Source of the DNA: Hylemonella gracilis
Lineage (GTDB): Bacteria; Pseudomonadota; Gammaproteobacteria; Burkholderiales; Burkholderiaceae_C
Assembly (NCBI RefSeq): GCF_004328645.1
Contig: NZ_CP031395.1
Coordinates: forward strand, 1,885,501-1,949,500
Direction of reading: 5' to 3'
DNA: 64,000 bases
The notes beneath the pieces are model-generated. The model was given only the letters and a program-made list of their open reading frames with translations, was not told the DNA's origin and did not search any database. Below are positions 26,994 to 35,105 of the stretch, piece after piece (the first letter of the stretch is position 1; every line of letters begins with the position of its first letter). A program made the translations under genes and the position numbers.

Positions 26994-27281
26994 TCAACCG
27001 GTCGATGCAACACACGAACCAGCGCGTAGGCGGAAGGAGTGTTGCAGATGAGGCCGCGACCCAGGATTTACTGCTCGGATAGTCAGAAAGCGCTGATGTG
27101 GGAGCGCCAGTCTGCCCGGCAGCGCCGGCAGGCGCTTATTCACCGCGACCGGCAACGACGACGCGCGGATGTCGAAGCGGAGACGGACTGCAGTGGAGAC
27201 CTTGTTGAGGTTCTGGTCGCCCGGCCCGTGCGCCCGCATGGCCGTGATTTCGACTTCGGCTTCGTTCACCCGGGAAGCCAT
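26994..27281 (-). pseudogene. ArfB (YaeJ)-like peptidyl-tRNA hydrolase remnant
   Basis: ATG 27281 begins MASRVNEAEVEITAMRAHGPGDQ, then NLNKVSTAVRLRFDIRASSLP, plainly homologous to ArfB, which rescues stalled ribosomes through a GGQ motif. Here GGQ reads GDQ. After ASSLP the expected DWRSHIS stretch is in a different frame, FLTIRA returns to the original frame, and the basic C-terminal tail needed for ribosome binding is absent. At least three lesions make this a decayed gene. It lies 17 bases after the pseudouridine synthase. Confidence 0.8.
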
Positions 27282-27298
27282 GTCTCGCGCTCCCGTGG

Positions 27299-28042
27299 CT
27301 AGAATCGCTCGCCCGCCGGCAGATAACGCCACTGCCCCGGCGGCAGGCCCGCCATGGCGATGCGCCCGATGCGGATGCGCCGCAGCGCGCGGAGCTCGAG
27401 GCCGACCTGCGCGCACATCCACGCGGTCCATTCCGGGGGGATGCCTTTCGTCGCGAAGCGCAGGCGCGTCTCGTTCTGCCAGCTCACGCGCGCCGGCGGC
27501 AGCGGCCGCCCGTCGCGCTGCAGGCCATGGCAAAGGCGCGCCAGACCGTCGGGCGCGATCACGCCTTTCACTTCGGCGACGAGTTCCTGCTCGACGAACG
27601 CCGCATCTTCGGTGAGTTTGCGCACCACGCGAAAGTCCTGGCTGAAGACGCACAGGCCGCTCGCCTGCACCGGCAACGGCAATAGCGTCTTGAGCCCGAC
27701 ATGGTGGGCCTTGCTGAGGCGGATGCCCGAGGCATCCCCGCTCCAGTGAGCGCTCTCCCCGAGCAGATCCATCACCGCTTCGGTTTCCATGCCCGCTGGC
27801 TTGTGGACCAGGAATGTCGCCGACACGAGGGGTTGCAGGCGCGCCTGCGGATCGATCTGAACATGCTGGTTGGTGGTGACGCGCACCTGCGGCGCGTCGA
27901 CACACTGCCCGTCCACGCGCACCCATCCTTGCGCGATGTACTGCTCCGCCTCGCGGCGTGAACAAGGCACCAGCGCGGCGACCACCTTGGCAAGACGCTG
28001 TGCCTCACCCGGCGACGGCGGCATCGAATCGGACGTGCCCAT
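27299..28042 (-). CDS. RsuA-like RNA pseudouridine synthase with atypical active site
   Basis: A 247-residue protein with an N-terminal S4 RNA-binding domain (CSRREAEQYIAQGWVRVDG) and a pseudouridine synthase core (FLVHKPAGMETE). The place where RsuA/RluF enzymes keep the catalytic Asp (GRLD...GL) reads LPLPVQASGLCVF, with no Asp. I recall the same PGASGL-type form in a Pseudomonas subfamily, so this may be a subfamily trait. C-terminal LRRIRIGRIAMAGLPPGQWRYL is standard. One base after dbpA on the same strand. Confidence 0.85.
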   Translation of the reverse strand: MGTSDSMPPSPGEAQRLAKVVAALVPCSRREAEQYIAQGWVRVDGQCVDAPQVRVTTNQHVQIDPQARLQPLVSATFLVHKPAGMETEAVMDLLGESAHWSGDASGIRLSKAHHVGLKTLLPLPVQASGLCVFSQDFRVVRKLTEDAAFVEQELVAEVKGVIAPDGLARLCHGLQRDGRPLPPARVSWQNETRLRFATKGIPPEWTAWMCAQVGLELRALRRIRIGRIAMAGLPPGQWRYLPAGERF

Positions 28043-28043
28043 G

Positions 28044-29450
28044 TCATGTCCCGTCCGTCAGCAGCCGTGCCTTTACGGTACGGCCCTTGATGCGCCCGCT
28101 GTTCAGGCGCGCAACCGCTTCGTGCGCAATGTCGCGTTCCACCGCCACGTACGTGGCGAACTCGTTGATGTCGATCTTGCCCACTTGCTCGCGCGTGTAG
28201 CCCAAGTCGGCGGTGAGCGCGCCCAGCACGTCGCCCGGGCGGATCTTCTCCTTGCGCCCAGCCTGGATGTGCACGGTCGCCATCGCTGGCAGCAAGCGCC
28301 CACCCAAGGCCGGTGTGAGTTCGGTGAGCGCATGCCAGACGGAAGGCCGGCCCTGCAGCTGTTCGATGTGCCCCACCGCCCCCATCTCGTCGAGGGACGC
28401 CAAACTGAGCGCGAGTCCGGTCTGGCCGGCGCGGCCGGTGCGGCCGATTCGGTGTACGTACGCTTGTGGATCGGGCGAGATGTCCACGTTGATGACGGCG
28501 GCGAGGCCGGCAATGTCGAGGCCGCGCGCAGCGACGTCGGTGGCCACCAGCACCGAGCAGCTGCTGTTTGCGAAGCGCACCAGCACCTGGTCGCGCTCGC
28601 GCTGCTCCAGGTCGCCGTGCAGCGCGAGCGCACTGTAGCCCTGTGCCTGCAGCAACTCGGCCAGTTCGCGGCAGCGCGCCTTGGTGTTGCAGAAGGCCAG
28701 GGTGCTGACCGGGCGAAAGTGCTCCAGCAGGCGCGCCACCGCGGGCAGTCGTTGCTCCTCGCGCACCTCGTACCAATGCTGTTCGATCTGCTCACTGCCG
28801 TGCTGCGCTTGCACCTTCACCGTCACGGGCTCGCGCAGGAACTGCGCGGCGAGCCTGGCAATGCCCTCCGGGTAGGTCGCCGAGAACAGCAGGGTCTGCC
28901 GCTGCGCCGGGCACCGGCGGGCCACCTTCGCGATGTCGTCGACGAAGCCCATGTCCAGCATGCGGTCTGCTTCGTCAAGCACCAGTGTCGCGAGCGCATC
29001 GAGGCCGAGATTGCCGCGCTCGAGGTGGTCGATCACACGCCCGGGTGTGCCGACGACGACGTGGGCGCCGTGCTCCAGGCTGGTTGCCTGTCCGCGCAGC
29101 GGCACACCACCGGCGAGCGTGACCACCTTGATGTTGTCCTCCGCGCGCGCCAGCCGTCTGATCTCGGTCGTCACCTGATCGGCCAGCTCACGGGTGGGAC
29201 ACAGCACCAGGGACTGAACCGCGAAGCGACGCGCGTCGAGCTTGGCCAGCAAGGCCAAGGCGAACGCCGCGGTTTTGCCGCTGCCCGTCTTGGCCTGGGC
29301 GATCACGTCCCGGCCTTGCAGCGCGGCGGGCAGGCTGGCCGCCTGGATGGCGGTCATTTCGAGGTAGCCAAGCCGGCGAAGGTTCTCCTGAGCTGCGGCA
29401 GAAAGGGGAAGCGTGTCGAAACTGTTGGAAACTGGAGGAGAAAAGGTCAT
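28044..29450 (-). CDS. dbpA: ATP-dependent RNA helicase DbpA
   Basis: A 468-residue DEAD-box helicase acting in 50S ribosome assembly. Motifs in order: AKTGSGKT (Walker A), PTRELA, TPGR, DEAD, SAT, ARGLDI and HRIGRTGR. The C-terminal about 75 residues (GRKEKIRPGDVLGALTADLG ... GRIKGRTVKARLL) form the DbpA RNA-binding domain that recognises 23S rRNA hairpin 92. Followed by a pseudouridine synthase one base later, a natural rRNA-maturation pair. Confidence 0.94.
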   Translation of the reverse strand: MTFSPPVSNSFDTLPLSAAAQENLRRLGYLEMTAIQAASLPAALQGRDVIAQAKTGSGKTAAFALALLAKLDARRFAVQSLVLCPTRELADQVTTEIRRLARAEDNIKVVTLAGGVPLRGQATSLEHGAHVVVGTPGRVIDHLERGNLGLDALATLVLDEADRMLDMGFVDDIAKVARRCPAQRQTLLFSATYPEGIARLAAQFLREPVTVKVQAQHGSEQIEQHWYEVREEQRLPAVARLLEHFRPVSTLAFCNTKARCRELAELLQAQGYSALALHGDLEQRERDQVLVRFANSSCSVLVATDVAARGLDIAGLAAVINVDISPDPQAYVHRIGRTGRAGQTGLALSLASLDEMGAVGHIEQLQGRPSVWHALTELTPALGGRLLPAMATVHIQAGRKEKIRPGDVLGALTADLGYTREQVGKIDINEFATYVAVERDIAHEAVARLNSGRIKGRTVKARLLTDGT

Positions 29451-29688
29451 GCATGGATCTTACGCAGGAAGCCGGCCTACAGGCGTCGTGCCATATCTCC
29501 AGAGCCCACATCGGGACGCAAGCAGCCGATCGGGGCCTCCCCGTCAAGGAAAATAGCGAGTGGACTCGGAGGATTGGGTGGCCGTTACTGGCCGATTTCA
29601 GTCTGCGCGGTAACCCCAGTACCCTCAAGCATCGGAACCTCGGAGTGATCACCCCATCCCCGGAAACTCCGCGCCCAGCAGCCCGGAC

Positions 29689-29704
29689 CAGGCACCGGTG
29701 CCTG
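29689..29704. repeat. 16-base perfect palindrome upstream of YdeI-like gene
   Basis: CAGGCACC followed by its exact reverse complement GGTGCCTG, 37 bases before the ATG at 29741. The rest of the 290-base gap 29451-29740 shows no gene. It may be an operator; nothing else supports that. Confidence 0.3.
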
Positions 29705-29740
29705 AGGTGGCGCAGTCATCCGTCGGCGCCGTATCTCTTG

Positions 29741-30379
29741 ATGCACACTCCGCGCATGCCCATCGAACAGTCCGCCGATACCCCGACCTTGTTCAAGAGT
29801 GACCAGGCATTTGAAACCTGGCTGAAACGGCAGCACGCCACGTCCCCGGGCATCTGGCTCAAGATCGCCAAGCGCGGTGCCGATGAAACCAGCGTCACCT
29901 ACCCGGAAGCGGTGGAGATCGCGCTCTGCTGGGGCTGGATCGACAGTCAGAAGAAGTCGCTGGACAAACATTATTTCCTTCAGCGATTCACGCCCAGGCG
30001 CCCGCGCAGCGTGTGGTCGAAGATCAATGTGGAGAAGGTCGAAGCGCTCATCCAGGCGGGGCGCATGCAGGCGCCGGGCCTGGCGCAGGTCGAGTCCGCC
30101 AAGGCCGACGGCCGATGGGCTCAGGCCTACAGCAGTGCAAGCAGGTCCGTGGTGCCCGCAGACCTGAGCGTGGCGTTCGAAGACGCCCCCAAGGCGAAAA
30201 AGTTCTTCTCGACGATCGACGCCGCGAATCGATATGCCATCCTGTGGCGCATACAAACGGCCGTGAAACCGGAGACGCGTGTCAGGCGGATTGCCCAGCT
30301 CGTTGCGATGCTCGCGCGCGGCGAGACCCTCCATGAGGTCAAGCCCAAGGCGAAATCCAGGGTCAGCGCCAAGAGCTGA
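29741..30379 (+). CDS. YdeI/OmpD-associated family protein
   Basis: About 212 residues. The central LCWGWIDSQKKSLDKHYFLQRFTPRRPRSVWSKIN is the hallmark of the YdeI family, and the C-terminal part (FEDAPKAKKFFSTIDAANRYAILWRIQTA) is the usual OmdA-like helical region. Members have been linked to stress and antimicrobial peptide resistance, mechanism unclear. ATG 29741 and ATG 29756 are both possible starts. It is convergent with the epimerase gene. Confidence 0.85.
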   Translation: MHTPRMPIEQSADTPTLFKSDQAFETWLKRQHATSPGIWLKIAKRGADETSVTYPEAVEIALCWGWIDSQKKSLDKHYFLQRFTPRRPRSVWSKINVEKVEALIQAGRMQAPGLAQVESAKADGRWAQAYSSASRSVVPADLSVAFEDAPKAKKFFSTIDAANRYAILWRIQTAVKPETRVRRIAQLVAMLARGETLHEVKPKAKSRVSAKS

Positions 30380-30409
30380 GCGCACCTGGTTTTGGAAGGA
30401 AGGGCGGGT

Positions 30410-31386
30410 TCAGTCACCCCGCATGGCTTGCAGTCCTTGCTCCCGCGTCACCTCGGGGCGGTAGCCGAGCTCGCGTTGCGCCTTGCCGATGTCGATCGTG
30501 AAGGGCTGGCCGATCAGGCGCAGCATCTGGCGCGTGATCGGGGGTTCGCCAGGCCGGGAGAAGCGGCGCCAGACCCATTCCATGACCATCGCCATGACCC
30601 AGGCCATGCGCAGCGGCGCGGAGGCGCGCGGTGGCTCGACGGCACGGGTCTGCATCAGGCTGGAGAGGAAGGACTTGAGCGTGGTGTCGGCCCCGTCGCT
30701 GACGAAGTAGGTTTCGCCGCCGCGGCCCTTGGCGAGTGCCAGTTCCACCGCGTGGCAGACGTTGTCCACATGGACGGTGGACATCGCCTGCGAGCCGTCG
30801 CCCACCCAGCGGAATTGGCCCGCACGCACGGTGTCGAGCAGGTGGTCCAGGGTCGGCATGCCGGCGCCCCAGATCATCGGGGGCGCACGACGACCGTCTC
30901 AAAAACCCCCGGCCGGTTGGCGCCGATCACCAGCGCTTCACTGCGCGCTTTCGACGCGCTGTAGGGCGCCCAGGCGCGCTCCTGGCGCGGCAGCGACTCG
31001 TCGACCCGCAGCATCGGCGTCATGTCGCCCATCACCACGGCGGCGGCACCGACCTGAACGAAGCGCGGGACGGAAGCGGCCGCGGCGGCCTGGAGCAGCT
31101 TGGCCGTGCCTTGTACATTGGACCGCTCGAACTCGGCGGCTTCGCCCCAGAGCTTGAACAAGGCGGCGGCATGGACCACGGCGTCACAGCCGGCCACGGC
31201 CGCCGTCAGCGAGGGCAAGTCGTCCAGGGAGCCCTTGACTGCCTGTGCTCCGTGCCTGCCTACAATTCCCATGGCTTCCTCGCTGCGCGCCAGCGCCCTG
31301 ACCTGCCAGTCCTGCGCGACGAGACGTTCGATGAGGCGGCCGCCGACGAAGCCAGAACCACCGGTGACCAAGCAAGTGGATGTCAT
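30410..31386 (-). pseudogene. NAD-dependent epimerase/dehydratase family protein, split by one frameshift
   Basis: N-terminal part from ATG 31386 has the Rossmann start CLVTGGSGFVGGRL and the catalytic Tyr/Lys in YSASKARSE, ending FETVVVRPR at 30874. The C-terminal part continues in another frame with MIWGAGMPTLDHLLD, HVDNVCHAVELAL and KAQRELGYRPEV. The expected protein reads straight through VVVRPR-MIWGAG, so one base is missing beside the run of five C/G near 30880-30884. A coupled two-gene arrangement (ATGA overlap) is possible but would split a single fold. Divergent from a TetR gene. Confidence 0.8.
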
Positions 31387-31415
31387 GGTGTGCCAAATGT
31401 AGTGTTGATATGGCA

Positions 31416-31438
31416 AATGTATAACGATGTTATACATT
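31416..31438. promoter_or_regulatory. TetR-type operator
   Basis: Arms AATGTATAAC and GTTATACATT, perfect over 10 bases, around GAT. It lies in the 75-base gap between the divergent epimerase (31386) and TetR gene (31462), in strongly AT-rich DNA. Position and form fit autorepression plus control of the epimerase. Confidence 0.8.
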
Positions 31439-31461
31439 CTGTCAAGTAACCTGGAATTTCA

Positions 31462-32025
31462 ATGGCAAAGATGGAGTCCGAGACCGCAATCCTTGACGCC
31501 GCCGCGGCGCTGCTCGAAGCGCAGGGTGCGGCGAGCCTGACGACGCGCGCGGTGTGCGAGGCAGCGGGGGTGAAGGCACCCACGCTCTACCACTACTTCG
31601 GCGACAAAGATGGGCTTGAACGGGCGCTCGTCCGGCGCGGGCTGGCCGAGTTCATGCAGCGCAAGCGGCTGCCTCCGGCGTCCGCCGATCCTCTGGAGCA
31701 GTTGCGCGCGGGCTGGGACGTGGCGCTGGAGTTCGCGCTCAAGCGTCCCGCGCTGTACGAATTGTTCGCCCGCCATGTACGGGTCGAGCGCGATCTGGTC
31801 GCGGATGCCTACGCGCTGATGCAGGCGCGGGTTCAGCGGTTGGTCGACATGGGGCGGTTCCGCGGCCCGGTCGACGAGGCCACGCGGGCCATCTGGGCTG
31901 CGTCCAACGGCGCCTTGTCCTTGCTGCAAAGCGGCGCTTCGCGCAAGGACATCGAGGCCACCAGCGAGCTCCTGTTCAACGCGGTGGTCCGGGAACTGTC
32001 GGCCCCCCTCAGAACCGCAGGGTAG
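31462..32025 (+). CDS. TetR/AcrR family transcriptional regulator
   Basis: A 187-residue repressor. The N-terminal helix-turn-helix is ILDAAAALLEAQGAASLTTRAVCEAAGVKAPTLYHYF (split here: recognition helix APTLYHYFGDKDGL at residues 38-51). The C-terminal half is the ligand-binding and dimerisation domain. It is divergent from an epimerase gene with a strong palindrome in between, so it probably controls that gene and itself. It converges with the hydratase gene, overlapping its end by 17 bases. Confidence 0.9.
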   Translation: MAKMESETAILDAAAALLEAQGAASLTTRAVCEAAGVKAPTLYHYFGDKDGLERALVRRGLAEFMQRKRLPPASADPLEQLRAGWDVALEFALKRPALYELFARHVRVERDLVADAYALMQARVQRLVDMGRFRGPVDEATRAIWAASNGALSLLQSGASRKDIEATSELLFNAVVRELSAPLRTAG

Positions 32026-32827
32026 TCACCCCCACCCCCGCAAACTCCACACTCACCTCGTCCCCGGCCTCCGCGTCCAGCAGCCCGCACCAAGTCCCGG
32101 TGCTGACCACCGTGCCCGCAGGCACGGCGGCGCCGTGGCGGCTCAGGTGGCGCAGCCAGTCGGGCAGCACCCAGCTCGGGTCACCCACGCCCAGGCTGCC
32201 GCGGAAATTGCGTACCACGTTCCCAATGCGTACCTGGCATTCTTGCCCGGCCCAGTCGTGCGACTGGAAGGGCGCGAAGGGGCGGAACTCGCCCAGCACC
32301 AGCGCGCCGTGCACCTGCAGGTCGGCCAGTTTGAGCAGGGGCGACACTGCGCGGCCAGCGGCCCAGCGGCTGTCCACGGCTTCGATGCTCACGCACAGGG
32401 CATCCACCAGGGCAGGGGCGTCTTCAGGGGTGAGGCGCCAAGCCTGGTCCGGCGTCACGGCCTGGCCCAGCCGCAGTGCGATCTCGGCCTCGACCCAACG
32501 GTGGCGCAGGGGCAGCGTGCCTAGCGCGCTGCCCGTGGGCCGCACGCCGGCCATGGGCAGGGGCGCGTGCCGCATGGGCTCGGAGCGGGAGGGGCCGCCG
32601 GATTTCCAGTAAGGCGGCACGCCCGGCGCATGGCCGAGTGCGGCGTACAGCCGTTCCTGCAGGGCGTAGGCCTGTTCCAGGCTGGTGATGCGGGCCTGGG
32701 CGGCCTGTTCGTCTACGGCGGGGCCGCCCCGGTGGGCGTGCCGCAGGGTCTGGACGATGGCTTCGTCGGCGTCGCCGAGGGCCATGGGGACAGGGAGGGC
32801 AGGGCTGGAGTTTGGTGTGGAGGACAT
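32009..32827 (-). CDS. MhpD-like 2-keto-4-pentenoate hydratase family protein
   Basis: A 272-residue member of the fumarylacetoacetate-hydrolase/MhpD fold. Features are YWKSGGPSR near residue 75, WVEAEIALRLGQ with metal-binding Glu residues, the later acidic CVSIEAVDSRW, and a C-terminal STGTWCGLL...GDEVSVEFAGVG typical of the family. Members hydrate or decarboxylate 2-oxo acids from ring cleavage. ATG 32827 gives the usual length. Divergent from a D-2-hydroxyacid dehydrogenase across a gap holding a perfect IclR-type palindrome. Confidence 0.85.
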   Translation of the reverse strand: MSSTPNSSPALPVPMALGDADEAIVQTLRHAHRGGPAVDEQAAQARITSLEQAYALQERLYAALGHAPGVPPYWKSGGPSRSEPMRHAPLPMAGVRPTGSALGTLPLRHRWVEAEIALRLGQAVTPDQAWRLTPEDAPALVDALCVSIEAVDSRWAAGRAVSPLLKLADLQVHGALVLGEFRPFAPFQSHDWAGQECQVRIGNVVRNFRGSLGVGDPSWVLPDWLRHLSRHGAAVPAGTVVSTGTWCGLLDAEAGDEVSVEFAGVGVTTLRF

Positions 32828-32879
32828 GGCGCCATTCTCCCCGGGCGGCTGTGTGGCCCGCCATTCGGGCTTGCCGGGA

Positions 32880-32894
32880 TTCCGCCGCGCGGAA
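32880..32894. promoter_or_regulatory. IclR-type operator palindrome (TTCCGC-CGC-GCGGAA)
   Basis: Perfect 6-base arms around CGC in the divergent gap between the MhpD-like gene (start 32827) and the D-2-hydroxyacid dehydrogenase (start 32979). Same motif as at 21915 and 35010. Confidence 0.65.
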
Positions 32895-32978
32895 AGCGGG
32901 CGCACATCGCTGGCACGGGACAGCGCTCGGGGCTAGCATCGCGCCCCATCCACGCTCCGCCACGCCCCTGCGACCACG

Positions 32979-33998
32979 ATGCCCACCTTGCTGATCACCC
33001 CCGAAGTCCACCACGCCTTTGCCGCTGAATTGCGCGCCGCCGGGGGCGCCAAGCTGCGTTTCGTCTTCGCCGACACCGAACGCCCCTTGTCCGCGCGGGA
33101 ACTGGCCGAGGTGGACATCGCGCTGATGTCCCTGGACGTGATCGGCCCGTCCAGCCGGACGGTGCTGTCGCCTTTGATGCAGTTGTATTCCGAGCAACTG
33201 CGCGCCGCGCCCGGGCTGCGCTGGCTGCATGTGCCCACGGCTGGCGTGGACCGGCCCATCTTCCAGGAGATGCTGCGCCGGGGCGTGCGGGTGACCAACT
33301 CGTCCGGCGCCAACGCCGAGGCCGTGGCCCACAGCGCCCTGATGGGCGTGATGCTGCTGGCGCGCGGCGGGCTGCATTGGGTGCAGGCACAGCGTGCGCA
33401 CCGCTGGGCACCCTTGCGCGGTGCCGAGGCGCAGGCCGACCTCGCGGGGCAGACCGCCATCGTCATCGGCCACGGGCCCATCGGCCGCGACATTGCGCGC
33501 CTGCTGGAGGCCCTGGGCCTGCGTGTGCACAAGCTGCGCCACGCGCCCCAGGCCGGTGATGCCGAGCGTGGTATCCGCAGCTACGCCGCGCTGCCTGACT
33601 TGGCCCGCGAGGCGCACTGGCTGGTGATCGCCTGTCCGCTGACAGAGGCCACGCGCCACCTGGTGGACGCGGCCGTGCTGCGCGCGCTGCCGCGTGGCGC
33701 CTGCGTGGTCAACGTGGGCCGAGGCGGCGTGCTGGACGAGCAGGCCTTGTTGGCCGCCCTGGCCGATGGGCAGATCGCGGGCGCGCACCTGGACGTGTTC
33801 GAGCAGGAGCCCCTGCCACCGGATTCACCGTTCTGGGACTTGCCCAATGTGCTGGTCTCGCCGCACAACGCAGGCTCCTCGCAGCGCTACGGCGAGCGTT
33901 GCGTGCACCTCTTCCTGGACAACCTCGCCCGCTGGACGCGGGGCGAGCCCCTGTTGCGGGAGGCGGCGGGCGACCAGACCCTGCGGGCCGCGCCGTGA
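32979..33998 (+). CDS. D-2-hydroxyacid dehydrogenase
   Basis: A 339-residue NAD(P)-dependent 2-hydroxyacid dehydrogenase. The Rossmann motif is VIGHGPIGRDIA. The catalytic Arg is in VNVGRGGVLDE, Glu in DVFEQEPLP and His in VSPHNAGSS, the standard triad. It interconverts a 2-oxo acid and its D-2-hydroxy form (for example D-malate-like or glyoxylate-type substrates). It is the first plus-strand gene of the second catabolic island, upstream of the IclR gene. Confidence 0.92.
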   Translation: MPTLLITPEVHHAFAAELRAAGGAKLRFVFADTERPLSARELAEVDIALMSLDVIGPSSRTVLSPLMQLYSEQLRAAPGLRWLHVPTAGVDRPIFQEMLRRGVRVTNSSGANAEAVAHSALMGVMLLARGGLHWVQAQRAHRWAPLRGAEAQADLAGQTAIVIGHGPIGRDIARLLEALGLRVHKLRHAPQAGDAERGIRSYAALPDLAREAHWLVIACPLTEATRHLVDAAVLRALPRGACVVNVGRGGVLDEQALLAALADGQIAGAHLDVFEQEPLPPDSPFWDLPNVLVSPHNAGSSQRYGERCVHLFLDNLARWTRGEPLLREAAGDQTLRAAP

Positions 33999-34141
33999 GG
34001 GACGAGCAGGCGCGCGAACCGTCGATGGTGCCGGAATTGGACGTGGAACCGGTGGGCGCGCTGGTGGAAGAGGGCGGGCCGGAGGTGGTGCGGGACGCGG
34101 CGCCGGTGGCGCGCCAGGGCCACGCTACACTGCCCGCCACC

Positions 34142-34909
34142 ATGCCCACGCCCCGTCCGGTCAATGTCGTGCTGCGGGCGCTGCAGATCCTGCGTGCGCT
34201 CAACCGGCAGCCGGTGTCTTCCGTCGATGCCATTTACAAGCACACGGCCATCCCCAAGTCCACCATCGTGCGCCTGCTACAGACGCTGGAGGCCGATGGC
34301 CTGGTGCGCCGCGCGCCGCAGTACGGCGCCTATTACCTGACCTCCGAGGTCACGGCCCTGACCAGCGGCTACCACAGTGAGCCGCGCATCGTGGAAGCGG
34401 CGGCGGCGGCTGCCGAGGCGCTGACGCAGGAACTGAAGTGGCCGGTGGCGGTGGCGGTGCACGACGGCGACGCGATGGTCGTGCGCTACAGCACCATCCC
34501 GCATTCGCCGTTGTCCTTCTTCCACTCCACCATCAATATGCGCCTGAGCCTGGTCACCCAGGCCCTGGGCCGAGCCTTCCTCGCGTTCTGCGGGCCGACC
34601 GAGCAGGACGCGCTGATCGACCTGCTGGTGCGCAGCAGCGGCGAGCCCATCGCGGGTCAGGAGGCGTCCATCCGCCACATGCTGGCCCAGGTGCGCGAGC
34701 GCGGCTACGCCCTGCGCGACCCGCGCGTGCGGCCCGAGTCCTCCACCATCGCCGTGCCCATCGTCGAGGACACGCGCGTGGTTGCCTCCATTGGCCTCAC
34801 CTGGTTCAGCTCCGCGCTGGACGCGGAGCAGGCCGTCACGCGCTTCCTGCCCTCGCTGCAACAGGCTTCGGCCGAGATCTCGCGCCAGCTCGCCGCCACG
34901 GCGGGCTGA
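34142..34909 (+). CDS. IclR family transcriptional regulator
   Basis: A 255-residue regulator. The N-terminal winged helix-turn-helix is VLRALQILRALNRQPVSSVDAIYKHTAIPKSTIVRLLQTLEADGLV (recognition part IPKSTIVRLLQTLEADG near residues 36-52). The remainder is the effector-binding IclR domain, with the usual C-terminal SSTIAVPIVEDTRVVASIGLTWF. An in-frame start at 34022 would add 40 residues of no clear similarity. IclR proteins often bind palindromes of the kind seen at 32880 and 35010, which flank this gene. Confidence 0.9.
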   Translation: MPTPRPVNVVLRALQILRALNRQPVSSVDAIYKHTAIPKSTIVRLLQTLEADGLVRRAPQYGAYYLTSEVTALTSGYHSEPRIVEAAAAAAEALTQELKWPVAVAVHDGDAMVVRYSTIPHSPLSFFHSTINMRLSLVTQALGRAFLAFCGPTEQDALIDLLVRSSGEPIAGQEASIRHMLAQVRERGYALRDPRVRPESSTIAVPIVEDTRVVASIGLTWFSSALDAEQAVTRFLPSLQQASAEISRQLAATAG

Positions 34910-35008
34910 AACTTCCCGGCGTCACTTTCGTCCCCGTTTTTTTGTCCGGTCACGGTTGGGCTGCGGCATGGCATGCCGTGGTGCATCGTGGCGTGTCGCG
35001 TGCCCTGT

Positions 35009-35025
35009 ATTCCGCGCGGCGGAAT
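35009..35025. promoter_or_regulatory. IclR-type operator palindrome (ATTCCGC-GCG-GCGGAAT)
   Basis: Perfect 7-base arms around GCG, 81 bases upstream of the Bug receptor start at 35106 and directly after the IclR gene. The best copy of the motif in the window. Confidence 0.7.
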
Positions 35026-35105
35026 ATCCCGAATCTTGACTTGGCGCACGCGGCCCCCGCGCCCATGATGGCGACCTTGTGCAAGCTGACATGGAGACCT
35101 CACGC

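Noticed and set aside
26909-27051. Small plus-strand frame starting MKRPFFCALLSLMAVG
   Set aside because: Resembles a short signal peptide, but continues into low-quality sequence overlapping the arfB remnant and has no ribosome site.
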